A stretch of DNA of 40,585 nt from Acidimicrobiaceae bacterium (GTDB taxonomy: Bacteria > Actinomycetota > Acidimicrobiia > Acidimicrobiales > Ilumatobacteraceae), in contig NZZV01000015.1 in the NCBI GenBank assembly GCA_002698945.1, positions 1-40,585 of the forward strand, in the 5' to 3' direction. The notes under the pieces are model-generated. The model was not told the DNA's origin and did no database searches. It was given only the letters and a program-made list of their open reading frames with translations. Numbering within the stretch: position 1 is the first letter of the stretch; each line of letters starts with the position of its first letter. This document shows positions 15,222-23,146 of the stretch, one piece after another. The translations under genes were made by a program, and so were the position numbers.

Positions 15222-16427
15222 TCAGGCGATCCGCTCGATGGTGAACGTGGCGTCGCCGCCGACGTTCAACCCCACCAAGGCGTTGATCGCGAGGTCGACC
15301 GTCGAACCGGCGTCGATGTTCACGATCAGGGTGTCGGTCACGACACCGGCGGCGATCAACGACGACGGGGTCCCGACGAAGTTGCCGTCGTCCCGCGCAC
15401 CGATCGTCCCAGTGATCGTCGCCGTGACATCGACGGAGTACACGATGCGGTACACGCCGGTGTCGGCGACGGTGAACTGGTCGGTGCCGGGGTCGTAGGT
15501 GATGCCGTCGCCGTAGGAGCCGATCTCGTCGTCGAGGGGCACGACGCTCGTTCCGAGCGCCACGAGCGTCGGCAAGCTGCCTTCCCGTGTCTGGCCATCG
15601 AATGCGCCCGACAGCGTGGTGCCGGTGCCCCAGCCGCTCGTCGTCTTGGGTCCGTACAGCACACGGTTGGTGGTGTCGAAGTACATGTCACCGTCGGTGC
15701 CGAGCCCGGCGTCCGGAGCCCCGTCACCGGTCAGGAACATCGACCCGTCTGCGCCATCGACACCGTCTGCTCCGTCCGCACCGTCGGCGCCGTCGGCACC
15801 GGCGGGACCGGGCGTGCCCTCCACCTCGTCGAGCAGCTCGATGAACTCTGTCCTCAGTTCGTCGTCCGCAGACGAGATCAGCGCCTCGACCTGATCCTTG
15901 GTGAAGTAGCGATCGTCGTGGTGGTGATCGACGTAGTAGCCCACGATGTCGGCAACGACATTGACGGAGCCCTGGAAGTTGTTCACGCTGAAGCGGCCGT
16001 CACTCGAGAGCAACGTCGAGACCAGGTTCGGTGTCGGACTGTCGCCGGCCAGCACGTTGAGATTGGAGGTGTTCGGCAGCGGTTCGCCCGCCGGCCACAC
16101 GGTGACGTGTGTCGCCTCCGTCGGATTGGTGATCGTCACGTTCATGACCAACCCGACGGCGTCGGTCGGCACGTCGGAGCAGTCGCCGTTCGTGCCCCCG
16201 GCGGCTTGCACGTCGAGGGTTTCGCCCGGACCGATGGGACCGGCGTGTGGACCGACGTTGAACCCGTTGAAATCGCGGGTGTCCATGACCCGGCACGGGG
16301 TGATCGAGACAAGGACCGGCTTCACCCCCTCATCGACGACGGCTCGGGCCACGCCGACCCCGCCTGCTCCGATCGATACCGCGACTGCCGCTCCGATGGC
16401 AGCCCAACGACTCCGTGTCCACGTCAT
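15222..16427 (-). CDS. Secreted collagen-like protein with BclA/C1q-like C-terminal domain
   Basis: 401 residues from ATG 16427, chosen for its strong ribosome binding site (gaggagacggg) and signal peptide (WAAIGAAVAVSIGAGGVGVARA). Next comes a domain of about 140 residues beginning SITPCRVMDTRDFNGFNVGP, a type seen in secreted actinobacterial proteins, ending NVVADIVGYYV. A short helical segment (DQVEALISSADDELRTEFIELLDEV) precedes seven collagen-type Gly-X-Y triplets (GPAGADGADGADGADGVDGA). The C-terminal 130 residues are beta-rich (TGVYRIVYSVDVTATI, ATFTIERIA), like the trimeric jelly-roll of BclA or C1q. It probably forms trimeric surface fibres; the function is unknown. Confidence 0.75.
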   Translation of the reverse strand: MTWTRSRWAAIGAAVAVSIGAGGVGVARAVVDEGVKPVLVSITPCRVMDTRDFNGFNVGPHAGPIGPGETLDVQAAGGTNGDCSDVPTDAVGLVMNVTITNPTEATHVTVWPAGEPLPNTSNLNVLAGDSPTPNLVSTLLSSDGRFSVNNFQGSVNVVADIVGYYVDHHHDDRYFTKDQVEALISSADDELRTEFIELLDEVEGTPGPAGADGADGADGADGVDGADGSMFLTGDGAPDAGLGTDGDMYFDTTNRVLYGPKTTSGWGTGTTLSGAFDGQTREGSLPTLVALGTSVVPLDDEIGSYGDGITYDPGTDQFTVADTGVYRIVYSVDVTATITGTIGARDDGNFVGTPSSLIAAGVVTDTLIVNIDAGSTVDLAINALVGLNVGGDATFTIERIA

Positions 16428-16640
16428 GGTTCCCGTCTCCTCTGGTTGGCCAGTGTGGTTGCTCGACCACAGAAAGTGGTCGATACGGGTGTCACCGTAC
16501 CCCAACGGAGTCCAGCAGCTCAACCGAAGTCGTCGTATCCGACCCGCGGCGACGATCCCGAGAGCCGCTGACCGGACCCCCCGGCCTGGCGTGGACGCGC
16601 AACGACGCCGGTCGCAGGTGCGCGATCCGGCGTCGTCGTC

Positions 16641-16728
16641 TGGCGGAGAGGGTGGGATTTGAACCCACGGACGCTTGCACGTCGCACGCTTTCGAGGCGT
16701 GTCCCTTCGGCCGCTCGGGCACCTCTCC
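16641..16728 (-). tRNA. tRNA-Ser (CGA)
   Basis: Reverse-strand 88-nt class II tRNA with a long variable arm. Acceptor GGAGAGG/CCTCTCC, anticodon loop CTCGAAA with anticodon CGA, T loop GGTTCAAATCC. The discriminator is G and CCA is encoded (16641-16643), unlike the three tRNAs at 2.1-2.3 kb. Confidence 0.95.
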
Positions 16729-16867
16729 GTCGAGCGAGGCTAGCGGGATTCTCGGGGGGTGCGGACAGCTGACCGGTCGTGCGGCGCGGGTGCGACGACG
16801 ACATCTCAACGTGCCCGCACCGGACGCCCGCATCGATTTGCCACAGTTCGTGGTAATTTCGTCCCCA

Positions 16868-16894
16868 TTGACCGCGTGCGTGGTCAGGTATAAC
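16868..16894 (+). promoter_or_regulatory. Candidate sigma-70-type promoter for the GTPase operon
   Basis: TTGACC (16868-16873) and TATAAC (16889-16894) are separated by 15 nt, slightly short. Transcription from about 16901 would give a leader of about 98 nt ending in the strong ribosome binding site aaggaggg. It is one of the few leadered promoters visible here. Confidence 0.5.
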
Positions 16895-16998
16895 ACTGGC
16901 ATTCAAGAGTGTGGCCCGGCGGGTCGATACTCCTCAGCAATAGAGGCGGTTCGATGCCGTGACCACGCACCGAGTGAGATTGACAAGGAGGGAACCAC

Positions 16999-17715
16999 AT
17001 GACGCCTGACGTCCGCGCGGACGCTCCCGACGTCGCGCCCGACGGCTCCCCCTTCGCCCCGCCAGCAGCGCACGAGCGACACCCCGACGTGCATGACACC
17101 AGGGAGCGCGATCACCAGGTGGTGAAGCTGCTCGTCACCGGCCCGTTCAATGCCGGCAAGACCACCCTGATCGCTGCCATCAGCCACACCGGCGTCGTCG
17201 ACACCGATGTCGCCACGACCGGCGACGAAGCGCGTACCAAGCCGCGAACGACGGTCGCCATGGACTTCGGCACCTACTCGATCACCGACGACGAAGGACG
17301 CGTCGAGCTGCTGATGTTCGGCACCCCCGGTCAAGCGCGATTCGCCTTCATGACCGATGTGATGAAAGGGGACGTCGACGCAGTCATCTCCGTAGTCGAC
17401 GGCAGCGACGAGTCGACGCACGCCGATGCCGGTCGGGCGATGCGCTCGCTCATCGCCGATCTGCACGCACCACTGGTCGTCGCCGTCAACCGGTGCGACG
17501 ACGCCGATCGAGCACGACGCGTCGCACGCCGCCTCGGAGCGCTGTCGAGCGAGGCCGTCCTCCCGTGCCAACTGATCCGACCCGACGCGTCTCGCGACGT
17601 CGTCGTCGCCGCCCTCGTCGCCGCCCTCGAGCGGCTCGAGCGACCCGACTCGTGGCGTCCGCCGCTCGAGCGCGTCATCGACGCTCTCCACCGTTCCGCG
17701 GCGGTCGCTGCATGA
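16999..17715 (+). CDS. Small Ras-like GTPase (CvnD/MglA-related, COG2229)
   Basis: 238 residues with a strong Shine-Dalgarno (aaggaggg) 8 nt before ATG. A disordered N-terminus of about 40 residues precedes P-loop GPFNAGKTT (48-56); a switch I Thr probably lies in KPRTTVAMDFG, FGTPGQARF is the G3 region in the form typical of COG2229, and VAVNRCD replaces the usual NKxD. Such GTPases act in conservons (CvnD) or with roadblock proteins in cell polarity. Here the only partner is the next gene, which overlaps by 4 nt (ATGA); no histidine kinase or CvnB/CvnC is visible. It likely relays a signal to that partner. Confidence 0.85.
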   Translation: MTPDVRADAPDVAPDGSPFAPPAAHERHPDVHDTRERDHQVVKLLVTGPFNAGKTTLIAAISHTGVVDTDVATTGDEARTKPRTTVAMDFGTYSITDDEGRVELLMFGTPGQARFAFMTDVMKGDVDAVISVVDGSDESTHADAGRAMRSLIADLHAPLVVAVNRCDDADRARRVARRLGALSSEAVLPCQLIRPDASRDVVVAALVAALERLERPDSWRPPLERVIDALHRSAAVAA

Positions 17716-19304
17716 CCGACCACCCCCACCCCGACGTGTTGGGCCTGCGGGCGTCGCTCCCTGCACCGGGTTGGACCGTGGTCGACGCTGCCCGCGATCA
17801 GCGTTTCACCGGCGAGCTGCGTGCACACACCGACCGTCACGACGAGTTCCGGATCTACTTCGATCGCGGCGAGGTGTACTGCGCCGAGCGCGCCACCGAC
17901 CCGACGCTGGGTCGACGCCTCGTCGACGCGGGCGCGCTCAACACCGCGCAACTCGAGTACGGCATGCTCCGCATCGGCGACATCGAGCACCTCGGCCGCC
18001 TGTTCGACCGGGTGCCGTCGATCAATCGTGATGCCGTCTTCGTGCTCAACCAGCTCATGACCGAAGAGACGGTCCGCTCGGCGGCCGCACGATCGATCAC
18101 CGACGTCGACGCGACCCCGTACCGTCACCATCCGTCCGGGATGCACCGCTGGTCGACCAACGACCCGTCGGGATCACCGGCGCCGTGGGGCGAGATGCCC
18201 GAGCTGGCACTTCCCGCTCCCGACCCCGACGCCCGCCCCGTCCTCCCCCACGACGCGGCACCCGTGGCCCCATCACCGGCCACCGACCCGACGGCGGATC
18301 GCCCGACGCCCGACGCGACAGCATCGTCGACTCCGTCGTCTCCGTCGTCGTCCCAGGGAGGTTTCGAGGACGCTCCGACCCGTCCCGACACGGCGAGTCA
18401 CGATCCGCTGACGCACGATCTGCTGCTCGACGACGTGGTCGAGTGGAACGAGCCATCGGTGCTCGTCGGTGCCGCGGCAGCCTCGGTCGACGACCGCCTC
18501 GGCCGGCGCCGGTCGAATCCGTCACTCGGCACCGCCGACTGGGTCGACGAGCTGGGTCCCGACGGCGTCGCGGACGCACCGGCCCGACCGGCGCGCCACG
18601 CCCGGCTCCCTCCGGTCGCCGTGCCACCCGTCGAACAGTTCGAGGTGATCTGGCCGTCGGGTGAGACGGTCGACGTGAACGCGCCCGACGAAGCGGCCTC
18701 CGACCGCGCCGAACGTGACGATCGCGACGGTCGTGACGCTCGACTGCGGAGTGCACCGCTCGCGACGCCACCAGCCACCGGAGCGTCCGGCAGCAACGGT
18801 CGCACGCCCCACGACAACAGCTCGACCGACCGCGCCGACGACCGCGCCGACGACGCGACACATGACGCTGACGAGAGCGCCAGCGTGGACATCGATGACG
18901 CTGCGCCGAGCGCCGGCGTCGACCCGCTCGCGCCCCCGACCCGGTCCGCCGACGCCGATCGTCACGACCCCGACGCGACGCCCGACCCCACGTCCGACGA
19001 TGCGCTCGCACTCCGCCGGGCGGTGGCGACGATCGACACCGGTTCCCTCGCGGTGCGACGCCGGCTCGCCTCACCGGGCGACGCGGGTCCGACGCCCCCG
19101 GGCCGATTGATCGTCGGTCGCGAGCACCCGACCGCGTGGCGGACGAGCGAGCAACGGCCACGCGGCTCCGTGTTCGACGCGCAGCCGGCGGCGACCGACG
19201 AGCCCGACGACGTCGTCGAGCCGCCGTCGTCCGAGCAGCACCGGCGTCAGGGTGCCCTCCGCCGGTTGATCGGCAGCCTGCGCCGCGACGAACCCTCGGC
19301 GTAG
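17712..19304 (+). CDS. DUF4388-like protein with a long disordered acidic tail, partner of the GTPase
   Basis: 530 residues from ATG 17712, coupled to the GTPase by the ATGA overlap. The first 130 residues are folded: FTGELRAHTDRHDEFRIYFDRGEVYCAE followed by helical GRRLVDAGALNTAQLEYGMLRIGD resembles DUF4388 (PATAN-like) domains, which accompany Mgl/Cvn-type GTPases. Residues from about 140 to 500 are Asp/Ala/Pro/Arg-rich and predicted disordered, with a folded-looking motif VEQFEVIWPSGETVDVN; a short basic helix (QGALRRLIGSLRR) ends the protein. It could be a GTPase effector or scaffold. The basic end may bind membrane or nucleic acid (inference). Confidence 0.65.
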   Translation: MTDHPHPDVLGLRASLPAPGWTVVDAARDQRFTGELRAHTDRHDEFRIYFDRGEVYCAERATDPTLGRRLVDAGALNTAQLEYGMLRIGDIEHLGRLFDRVPSINRDAVFVLNQLMTEETVRSAAARSITDVDATPYRHHPSGMHRWSTNDPSGSPAPWGEMPELALPAPDPDARPVLPHDAAPVAPSPATDPTADRPTPDATASSTPSSPSSSQGGFEDAPTRPDTASHDPLTHDLLLDDVVEWNEPSVLVGAAAASVDDRLGRRRSNPSLGTADWVDELGPDGVADAPARPARHARLPPVAVPPVEQFEVIWPSGETVDVNAPDEAASDRAERDDRDGRDARLRSAPLATPPATGASGSNGRTPHDNSSTDRADDRADDATHDADESASVDIDDAAPSAGVDPLAPPTRSADADRHDPDATPDPTSDDALALRRAVATIDTGSLAVRRRLASPGDAGPTPPGRLIVGREHPTAWRTSEQRPRGSVFDAQPAATDEPDDVVEPPSSEQHRRQGALRRLIGSLRRDEPSA

Positions 19305-19332
19305 GTCTGTTCGAAGGGTCGGTCGGAGGCCG

Positions 19333-20742
19333 CTACATGCCGCCGCTTCGGGCGGCATTGTCGAAGCGGGTGTACTGACCGAGGAACACGAGCCGCTTGG
19401 TGCCGATCGGGCCTGCACGGTGCTTGGCGACGATGACCTCGGCCGAACCCTTGTCGGGCGAGTCGGGGTGGTACACCTCGTCGCGGTACAAGAACATGAC
19501 GACGTCCGCGTCCTGTTCGAGCGAACCCGACTCCCGCAGGTCGGACAGCATCGGCCGCTTGTCGGCGCGGGCTTCGAGGCTGCGGCTGAGCTGGCTGGCC
19601 GCCACGATCGGGACCTCGAGCTCACGGGCGAGGATCTTCAGGTTTCGGCTGATCTCGCTGACCTCGAGCTGGCGGTTCTCGGCACCGCCGCTGCCGCCCA
19701 TCAGCTGCAGGTAGTCGATCAGGATCATGCCGAGGCTGCCGTAACGCGCCTTGATGCGACGCGCCTTGGCACGGATCTCCATCACGGTCACGCGTGGGTT
19801 GTCGTCGAGAAACAGCGGAACCTCGAGGCGGCCGATCGCTTTGCCGATCTTGGCCCAGTCGGCCTCGGCGAGTTTGCCCGTGCGGATCTTGGTCGAGTCG
19901 ACCCGGGCTTCGCTCGACAGGATGCGCTGGGTGAGCTCCTGGTGGCCCATCTCGAGCGAGAAGAACAAGACCGGTTTGGCCGCCTCCATCGCGACGTGCG
20001 AGGCCATCCCGAGCAGGAACGCCGACTTGCCCATGGCGGGGCGGGCGCCGACGATGTACAGCGCACTTTCCTGCAGCCCCGACAGGAGCTCGTCGAGGTC
20101 GGCGTAACCGCTCGGGACGCCGGTGATCGTGTCGCCGCGGTCGTAGGTCGCCTGCAGGTGATCCATCACCTGCGGCAGCAGTTCTTCGATCGTGCGGGTG
20201 GAGTCGGTGACGCGTTGCTCGGCGACGTCGAAGACCTTCGACTCTGCCTCGTCGAGCGCCTTCATGACGTCGTCGGGTTCGCTGTAGGCGATCTCGGCGA
20301 TGTCGCCGGCGGCGAAGATCAGCTGACGGAGCAGCGCCGTCTCTTGGACGATCTTCGCGTAGTGACTGGCCGACGAGATCGCCGGCGTCGAGTTCTGCAG
20401 CTCGTGCAACGATCCGGGGCCACCGACCTCGTCGAGCAGACCGGCGCGGCGCAGCTCGTCGGCGACGGTGACCGTGTCGGCGGGTGCGCCCTGGGAGTAC
20501 AGCGAGCGGATCGCGTCGAAGATGTGGCGGTTGGCGGGCCGGTAGAAGTCGGCCGGCATGAGACCCATCTCGCTGACCGCGCCGATCGCTTCGCGCGACA
20601 GCAGCATCGCCCCGAGCACCGATTCCTCTGCGTCGATGTTGTGCGGCGGGACGCGACCACGCGAGCCCTGCGAGGGGCGTTCGTTGCGTGGTCGGAAGTC
20701 GCCGCCGCTGGTCTCGATGGGAAAGTACTCGTCACCAGCCAT
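19333..20742 (-). CDS. dnaB: Replicative DNA helicase DnaB
   Basis: 469 residues from ATG 20742 (MAGDEYFPIET). The N-terminal primase-interacting domain (VPPHNIDAEESVLGAMLLS, about 32-140) is joined by a linker to the RecA-like motor: Walker A GARPAMGKSA, Walker B ILIDYLQLM, and arginine-finger region SRSLEARADKRPMLSDLRESG. It unwinds DNA at replication forks as a hexamer. No intein interrupts the usual site. The protein follows the rpsF-ssb-rpsR-rplI operon, a conserved actinobacterial order, after a 370-nt gap with two hairpins, so it may have its own promoter. Confidence 0.96.
   Translation of the reverse strand: MAGDEYFPIETSGGDFRPRNERPSQGSRGRVPPHNIDAEESVLGAMLLSREAIGAVSEMGLMPADFYRPANRHIFDAIRSLYSQGAPADTVTVADELRRAGLLDEVGGPGSLHELQNSTPAISSASHYAKIVQETALLRQLIFAAGDIAEIAYSEPDDVMKALDEAESKVFDVAEQRVTDSTRTIEELLPQVMDHLQATYDRGDTITGVPSGYADLDELLSGLQESALYIVGARPAMGKSAFLLGMASHVAMEAAKPVLFFSLEMGHQELTQRILSSEARVDSTKIRTGKLAEADWAKIGKAIGRLEVPLFLDDNPRVTVMEIRAKARRIKARYGSLGMILIDYLQLMGGSGGAENRQLEVSEISRNLKILARELEVPIVAASQLSRSLEARADKRPMLSDLRESGSLEQDADVVMFLYRDEVYHPDSPDKGSAEVIVAKHRAGPIGTKRLVFLGQYTRFDNAARSGGM
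19337..19358 (+). terminator. Hairpin terminator located inside the dnaB 3' end
   Basis: atgccgcc (19337-19344) pairs with ggcggcat (19351-19358) around a 6-nt loop. It lies 33 nt after the stop of the plus-strand gene and within the last codons of dnaB (ARSGGM). No clear T-tract follows. Confidence 0.45.
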
Positions 20743-20937
20743 GGGGACACCAGCCTGCCGGGATACCCCTGTGTGGAGGAAGGGGACAACGGTGTGGATC
20801 TGCTGTGAATTGCAGGTGGACACCCGGGTCGCCCATGTGCACAAGTCTGACCCAGGGGTGCGCGAGGGTGAGCGACCACACCAACGGGCGACGCGACTGC
20901 GCCCAGGACCGCCCCAGACCCCAGACCCCACACGCGC

Positions 20938-20972
20938 CAGGGCCCCGGCTCCACGAAGGAACCGGGGCCCTG
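20938..20972 (-). terminator. 15-bp GC-rich hairpin upstream of dnaB
   Basis: Arms 20938-20952 and 20958-20972 pair with one mismatch around a 5-nt loop. It lies in the 372-nt gap between rplI and dnaB and is a good candidate for terminating the ribosomal operon. The rest of the gap shows no gene; no DnaA box is convincing. Confidence 0.6.
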
Positions 20973-21003
20973 AACGAACTCAACCGACAGTGCTCATTCG
21001 GCT

Positions 21004-21114
21004 CCTGAGTCGGGATCAGATTGTTCGCTCGCAAGGCAGCCGAGCCCCGAGTTGCCTTCCGGCAACGAGCGGGCGATGGCAACGCCGCGAGCGGGCAATC
21101 TGGCCCGACTCAGG
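21004..21114 (-). repeat. 111-nt interrupted inverted repeat immediately after rplI
   Basis: cctgagtcggg (21004-21014) pairs with cccgactcagg (21104-21114), cagattg with caatctg, and cgctcgc with gcgagcg, each separated by 1-2-nt mismatches. A small stem gttgcc/ggcaac (21051-21066) sits near the middle. It ends directly at the rplI stop codon, so the mRNA would fold here. Confidence 0.7.
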
Positions 21115-21561
21115 TCAGTCGGCTGCGGTGACGTCGAGGGTGATGGGGAAGGACACCTCGGAGTGGAGGCTCGCCTTCACCTGGTGCTGACCCACGGTGC
21201 GGATCGGCTCCTCGATCACGATCGACTTCCGATCGATCTCGATGCCGGTCTGCTCGGCCACGGCGGCGACGATCTCGGCGTCGTGGATCGAGCCGAACAG
21301 CTTGCCGTCGTGCGCCTTGGCGCTGATCGTGATCACCTTCGGCACGAGCGCCGACGCGACGGTCGTGGCCGCCTCACGATCGCTCGCGTCGCGCAGGTCG
21401 CGCGCCTTGCGCATCTTGGCGGCCTGCTCGATGGCGCCGGCCGACGCCTTGATGCCGTGACCCTTCGGCAACAGGAAGTTGCGAGCGTAGCCGTCGGCCA
21501 CGTCGACGATGTCGCCACGCTTGCCGAGGCCGTCGATGTCGTTGCGGAGAATCACCTGCAT
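21115..21561 (-). CDS. rplI: 50S ribosomal protein L9
   Basis: 148 residues of the usual length. The N-terminal domain MQVILRNDIDGLGKRGDIVDVADGYARNFLLPKG is diagnostic and is joined by the long central helix (QAAKMRKARDLRDASDREAA) to the C-terminal rRNA-binding domain (GKLFGSIHDAEI). It binds 23S rRNA near domain V. The start is 2 nt after the rpsR stop, so the two are co-translated. Confidence 0.97.
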   Translation of the reverse strand: MQVILRNDIDGLGKRGDIVDVADGYARNFLLPKGHGIKASAGAIEQAAKMRKARDLRDASDREAATTVASALVPKVITISAKAHDGKLFGSIHDAEIVAAVAEQTGIEIDRKSIVIEEPIRTVGQHQVKASLHSEVSFPITLDVTAAD

Positions 21562-21563
21562 GA

Positions 21564-22010
21564 TCAGTCCTCACCCTCCTGCGCGGGGGCGTCGTCGTTG
21601 TCGTCGCCCTCGGACCCGCTGCCCTCGACCTGGCTGTCGCTGCCCTCGTCGCGGGGCGGACGACGATCGCCGTCGCGGCCGTCACGACCGTCACGACCTC
21701 CGTCACGACCGTCACGACGGTCGTCGCGGCGGCCGCCACGCGGCGCCGAGGCGACGCGGTTCGTGTACGGCAGCAGCGCCATCTCGCGGGCGATCTTGAT
21801 CGCCTTGGCGACCTCGAGCTGCTGCTGACGGTCGTTGCCGCTGACCCGCATGTTGCGGATCTTGGCGCGGTCGCTCATGAAGCGGCTGAGCAGGTCGACG
21901 TCTTTGTAGTCGACGTACTCGACGTCTTCGATGATGAGCGGGCTGGTCTTCTTCTTGTACTTGCGGGGATTTTCGGGCTTCCCGCGGCCCCGTTGGGCTT
22001 TCTTGGCCAT
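21564..22010 (-). CDS. rpsR: 30S ribosomal protein S18 with an unusual C-terminal extension
   Basis: 148 residues against about 75-90 for typical S18. The core is clear: DVEYVDYKDVDLLSRFMSDRAKIRNMRVSGN and LEVAKAIKIAREMALLPYTNR. It pairs with S6 in the small-subunit platform. After residue 90 comes a tail of about 58 residues with repeated Arg-Asp-Gly units (RDGRDGGRDGRDGRDG) followed by an acidic stretch (EGSGSEGDDNDD). The frame is intact up to the stop 2 nt before rplI, so this is not a frameshift. The tail function is unknown. Confidence 0.95.
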   Translation of the reverse strand: MAKKAQRGRGKPENPRKYKKKTSPLIIEDVEYVDYKDVDLLSRFMSDRAKIRNMRVSGNDRQQQLEVAKAIKIAREMALLPYTNRVASAPRGGRRDDRRDGRDGGRDGRDGRDGDRRPPRDEGSDSQVEGSGSEGDDNDDAPAQEGED

Positions 22011-22054
22011 GAGTTCAGGTCCTTCCTGGACGATGCAGACAACAGTGGGGTTCG

Positions 22055-22115
22055 GATCGCCGTGCGACGACGGCGATCAATCGTGGAGGCAGGCGGACCG
22101 GCCGCTGCTGCCTCC
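22055..22115 (-). promoter_or_regulatory. Two hairpins between ssb and rpsR
   Basis: gatcgccgt/acggcgatc (22055-22063 with 22070-22078) is a perfect 9-bp stem, and ggaggcag/ctgcctcc (22085-22092 with 22108-22115) an 8-bp stem. They lie in the 137-nt ssb-rpsR spacer, unusually long in an operon whose other gaps are 2-38 nt. They may attenuate or process the message. Confidence 0.5.
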
Positions 22116-22147
22116 TGATCGAGACGGCTTGTTCGAAACGGAGTGGA

Positions 22148-22612
22148 TCAGAAGGGTTCTTCGTCGCCGTACACGGGGTCGGGCTGGCGCTGACCGCCAC
22201 CACCGCCGCCGGAGAAGTCACCACCGCCGCCTTGGCCGCCGCTCTGGCGCGACGTGCGCTCGATCTGGGCCTGCGCCCAACGGAGGCTCGGGGCGCAGTC
22301 GTCGACGTCGATCTCGATCGAGGTGCGCTTGTTGCCATCGCGGTCTTCCCAGTCGCGGGCCCGGACCGAGCCGGTGACGACGACGCGAGTTCCCTTGGAG
22401 ATGGTGGCAGCGATGTTCTCGCCGAGGTCGCGCCAGGCCGAGCAGTTGAAGAACGACGTGTCGCCGTCCTCCCACTCACCGGTCTGGGGGTTGCGACGAC
22501 GTGGTGTCCACGCGACGCCGAACGAGCAGACGGCGGTGCCGCCGGTCGTGAAGCGCAGTTCGGGGTCGCGGGTGACGTTCCCGATGATCTGGACGAAATT
22601 GTCGTTGGCCAT
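22148..22612 (-). CDS. ssb: Single-stranded DNA-binding protein
   Basis: 154 residues. The OB fold is complete: MANDNFVQIIGNVTRDPELRFTTGG, TSFFNCSAWRDLGENIAATISKGTRVVVTGSVRARDWED. A Gly-rich linker leads to the acidic tip DPVYGDEEPF, close to the DDEPPF/DDIPF consensus that recruits DNA repair and replication partners. It binds single-stranded DNA as a tetramer. It lies between rpsF and rpsR in the conserved operon; the frame starts 38 nt after rpsF. Confidence 0.97.
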   Translation of the reverse strand: MANDNFVQIIGNVTRDPELRFTTGGTAVCSFGVAWTPRRRNPQTGEWEDGDTSFFNCSAWRDLGENIAATISKGTRVVVTGSVRARDWEDRDGNKRTSIEIDVDDCAPSLRWAQAQIERTSRQSGGQGGGGDFSGGGGGGQRQPDPVYGDEEPF

Positions 22613-22650
22613 GATGGCTCCCTTCGTGTTCGCCTGTCAGCCGTGGCTGA

Positions 22651-22980
22651 TCAGGCCGAGACCGCCATGCCGCGGCGTTCGGCCTCGGCCTCGGGCAGTC
22701 GGATCAGCTTGTGGCGGACGACATCGTCCGCGAGGCGGAGCTGGCGCTCGAGTTCGTCGAGGGCGCCGCCTTCGGCGACGCACAGGACCACGAAGTAGTA
22801 GCCGGCTTCCTTCTTGTTGATCGGGTAGGCGAAAGCTCGCTTGCCCCACCAATCGGGCTTGCCGTGCAGGACGCCCCCGGCCTTGTCGATCTCGTCGGAC
22901 ACCATCTTGGTGTACGACTGGGCCTTGGGGTCGTCGACGTCACCGTCGATGATGACCATCAGTTCGTAAGCACGCGTCAT
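22651..22980 (-). CDS. rpsF: 30S ribosomal protein S6
   Basis: 109 residues from ATG 22980, preceded by gaagggag as ribosome binding site; the longer frame upstream is non-coding leader. MTRAYELMVIIDGDVDD, WGKRAFAYPINKKEAGYYFVV and ELERQLRLADDVVRHKLIRL define S6, which binds S18 and 16S rRNA in the platform. It is the first gene of the rpsF-ssb-rpsR-rplI operon, transcribed from the promoter near 23075-23099. Confidence 0.97.
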   Translation of the reverse strand: MTRAYELMVIIDGDVDDPKAQSYTKMVSDEIDKAGGVLHGKPDWWGKRAFAYPINKKEAGYYFVVLCVAEGGALDELERQLRLADDVVRHKLIRLPEAEAERRGMAVSA

Positions 22981-23069
22981 GCGTGATGCACTCCCTTCGG
23001 ACTGCGATCGGACCCCTCGGCCCGACCTGTGGCCCCACCGAGCCGTGCGAGGCGTGGTGGAGCAGGGTG

Positions 23070-23099
23070 AATATGACCCCGGAAGCGTATCGGCGCCAA
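23070..23099 (-). promoter_or_regulatory. Promoter of the rpsF operon
   Basis: On the minus strand TTGGCG (23099-23094) and CATATT (23075-23070) are 18 nt apart. Transcription near 23063 would give a leader of about 80 nt. A stem ctcgg/ccgag (23016-23020 with 23038-23042) in that leader is a possible binding site for S6-S18 autoregulation, known from other phyla, but I cannot identify the motif. Confidence 0.55.
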
Positions 23100-23146
23100 C
23101 TCGCACATGTGCACGAGCCTGCCACAGGGCTGTCACAGGGTTTCCC

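Noticed and set aside
20743-21003. Replication origin near dnaB
   Set aside because: No cluster of DnaA boxes (TTATCCACA-like) and no AT-rich unwinding region; only hairpins are visible.
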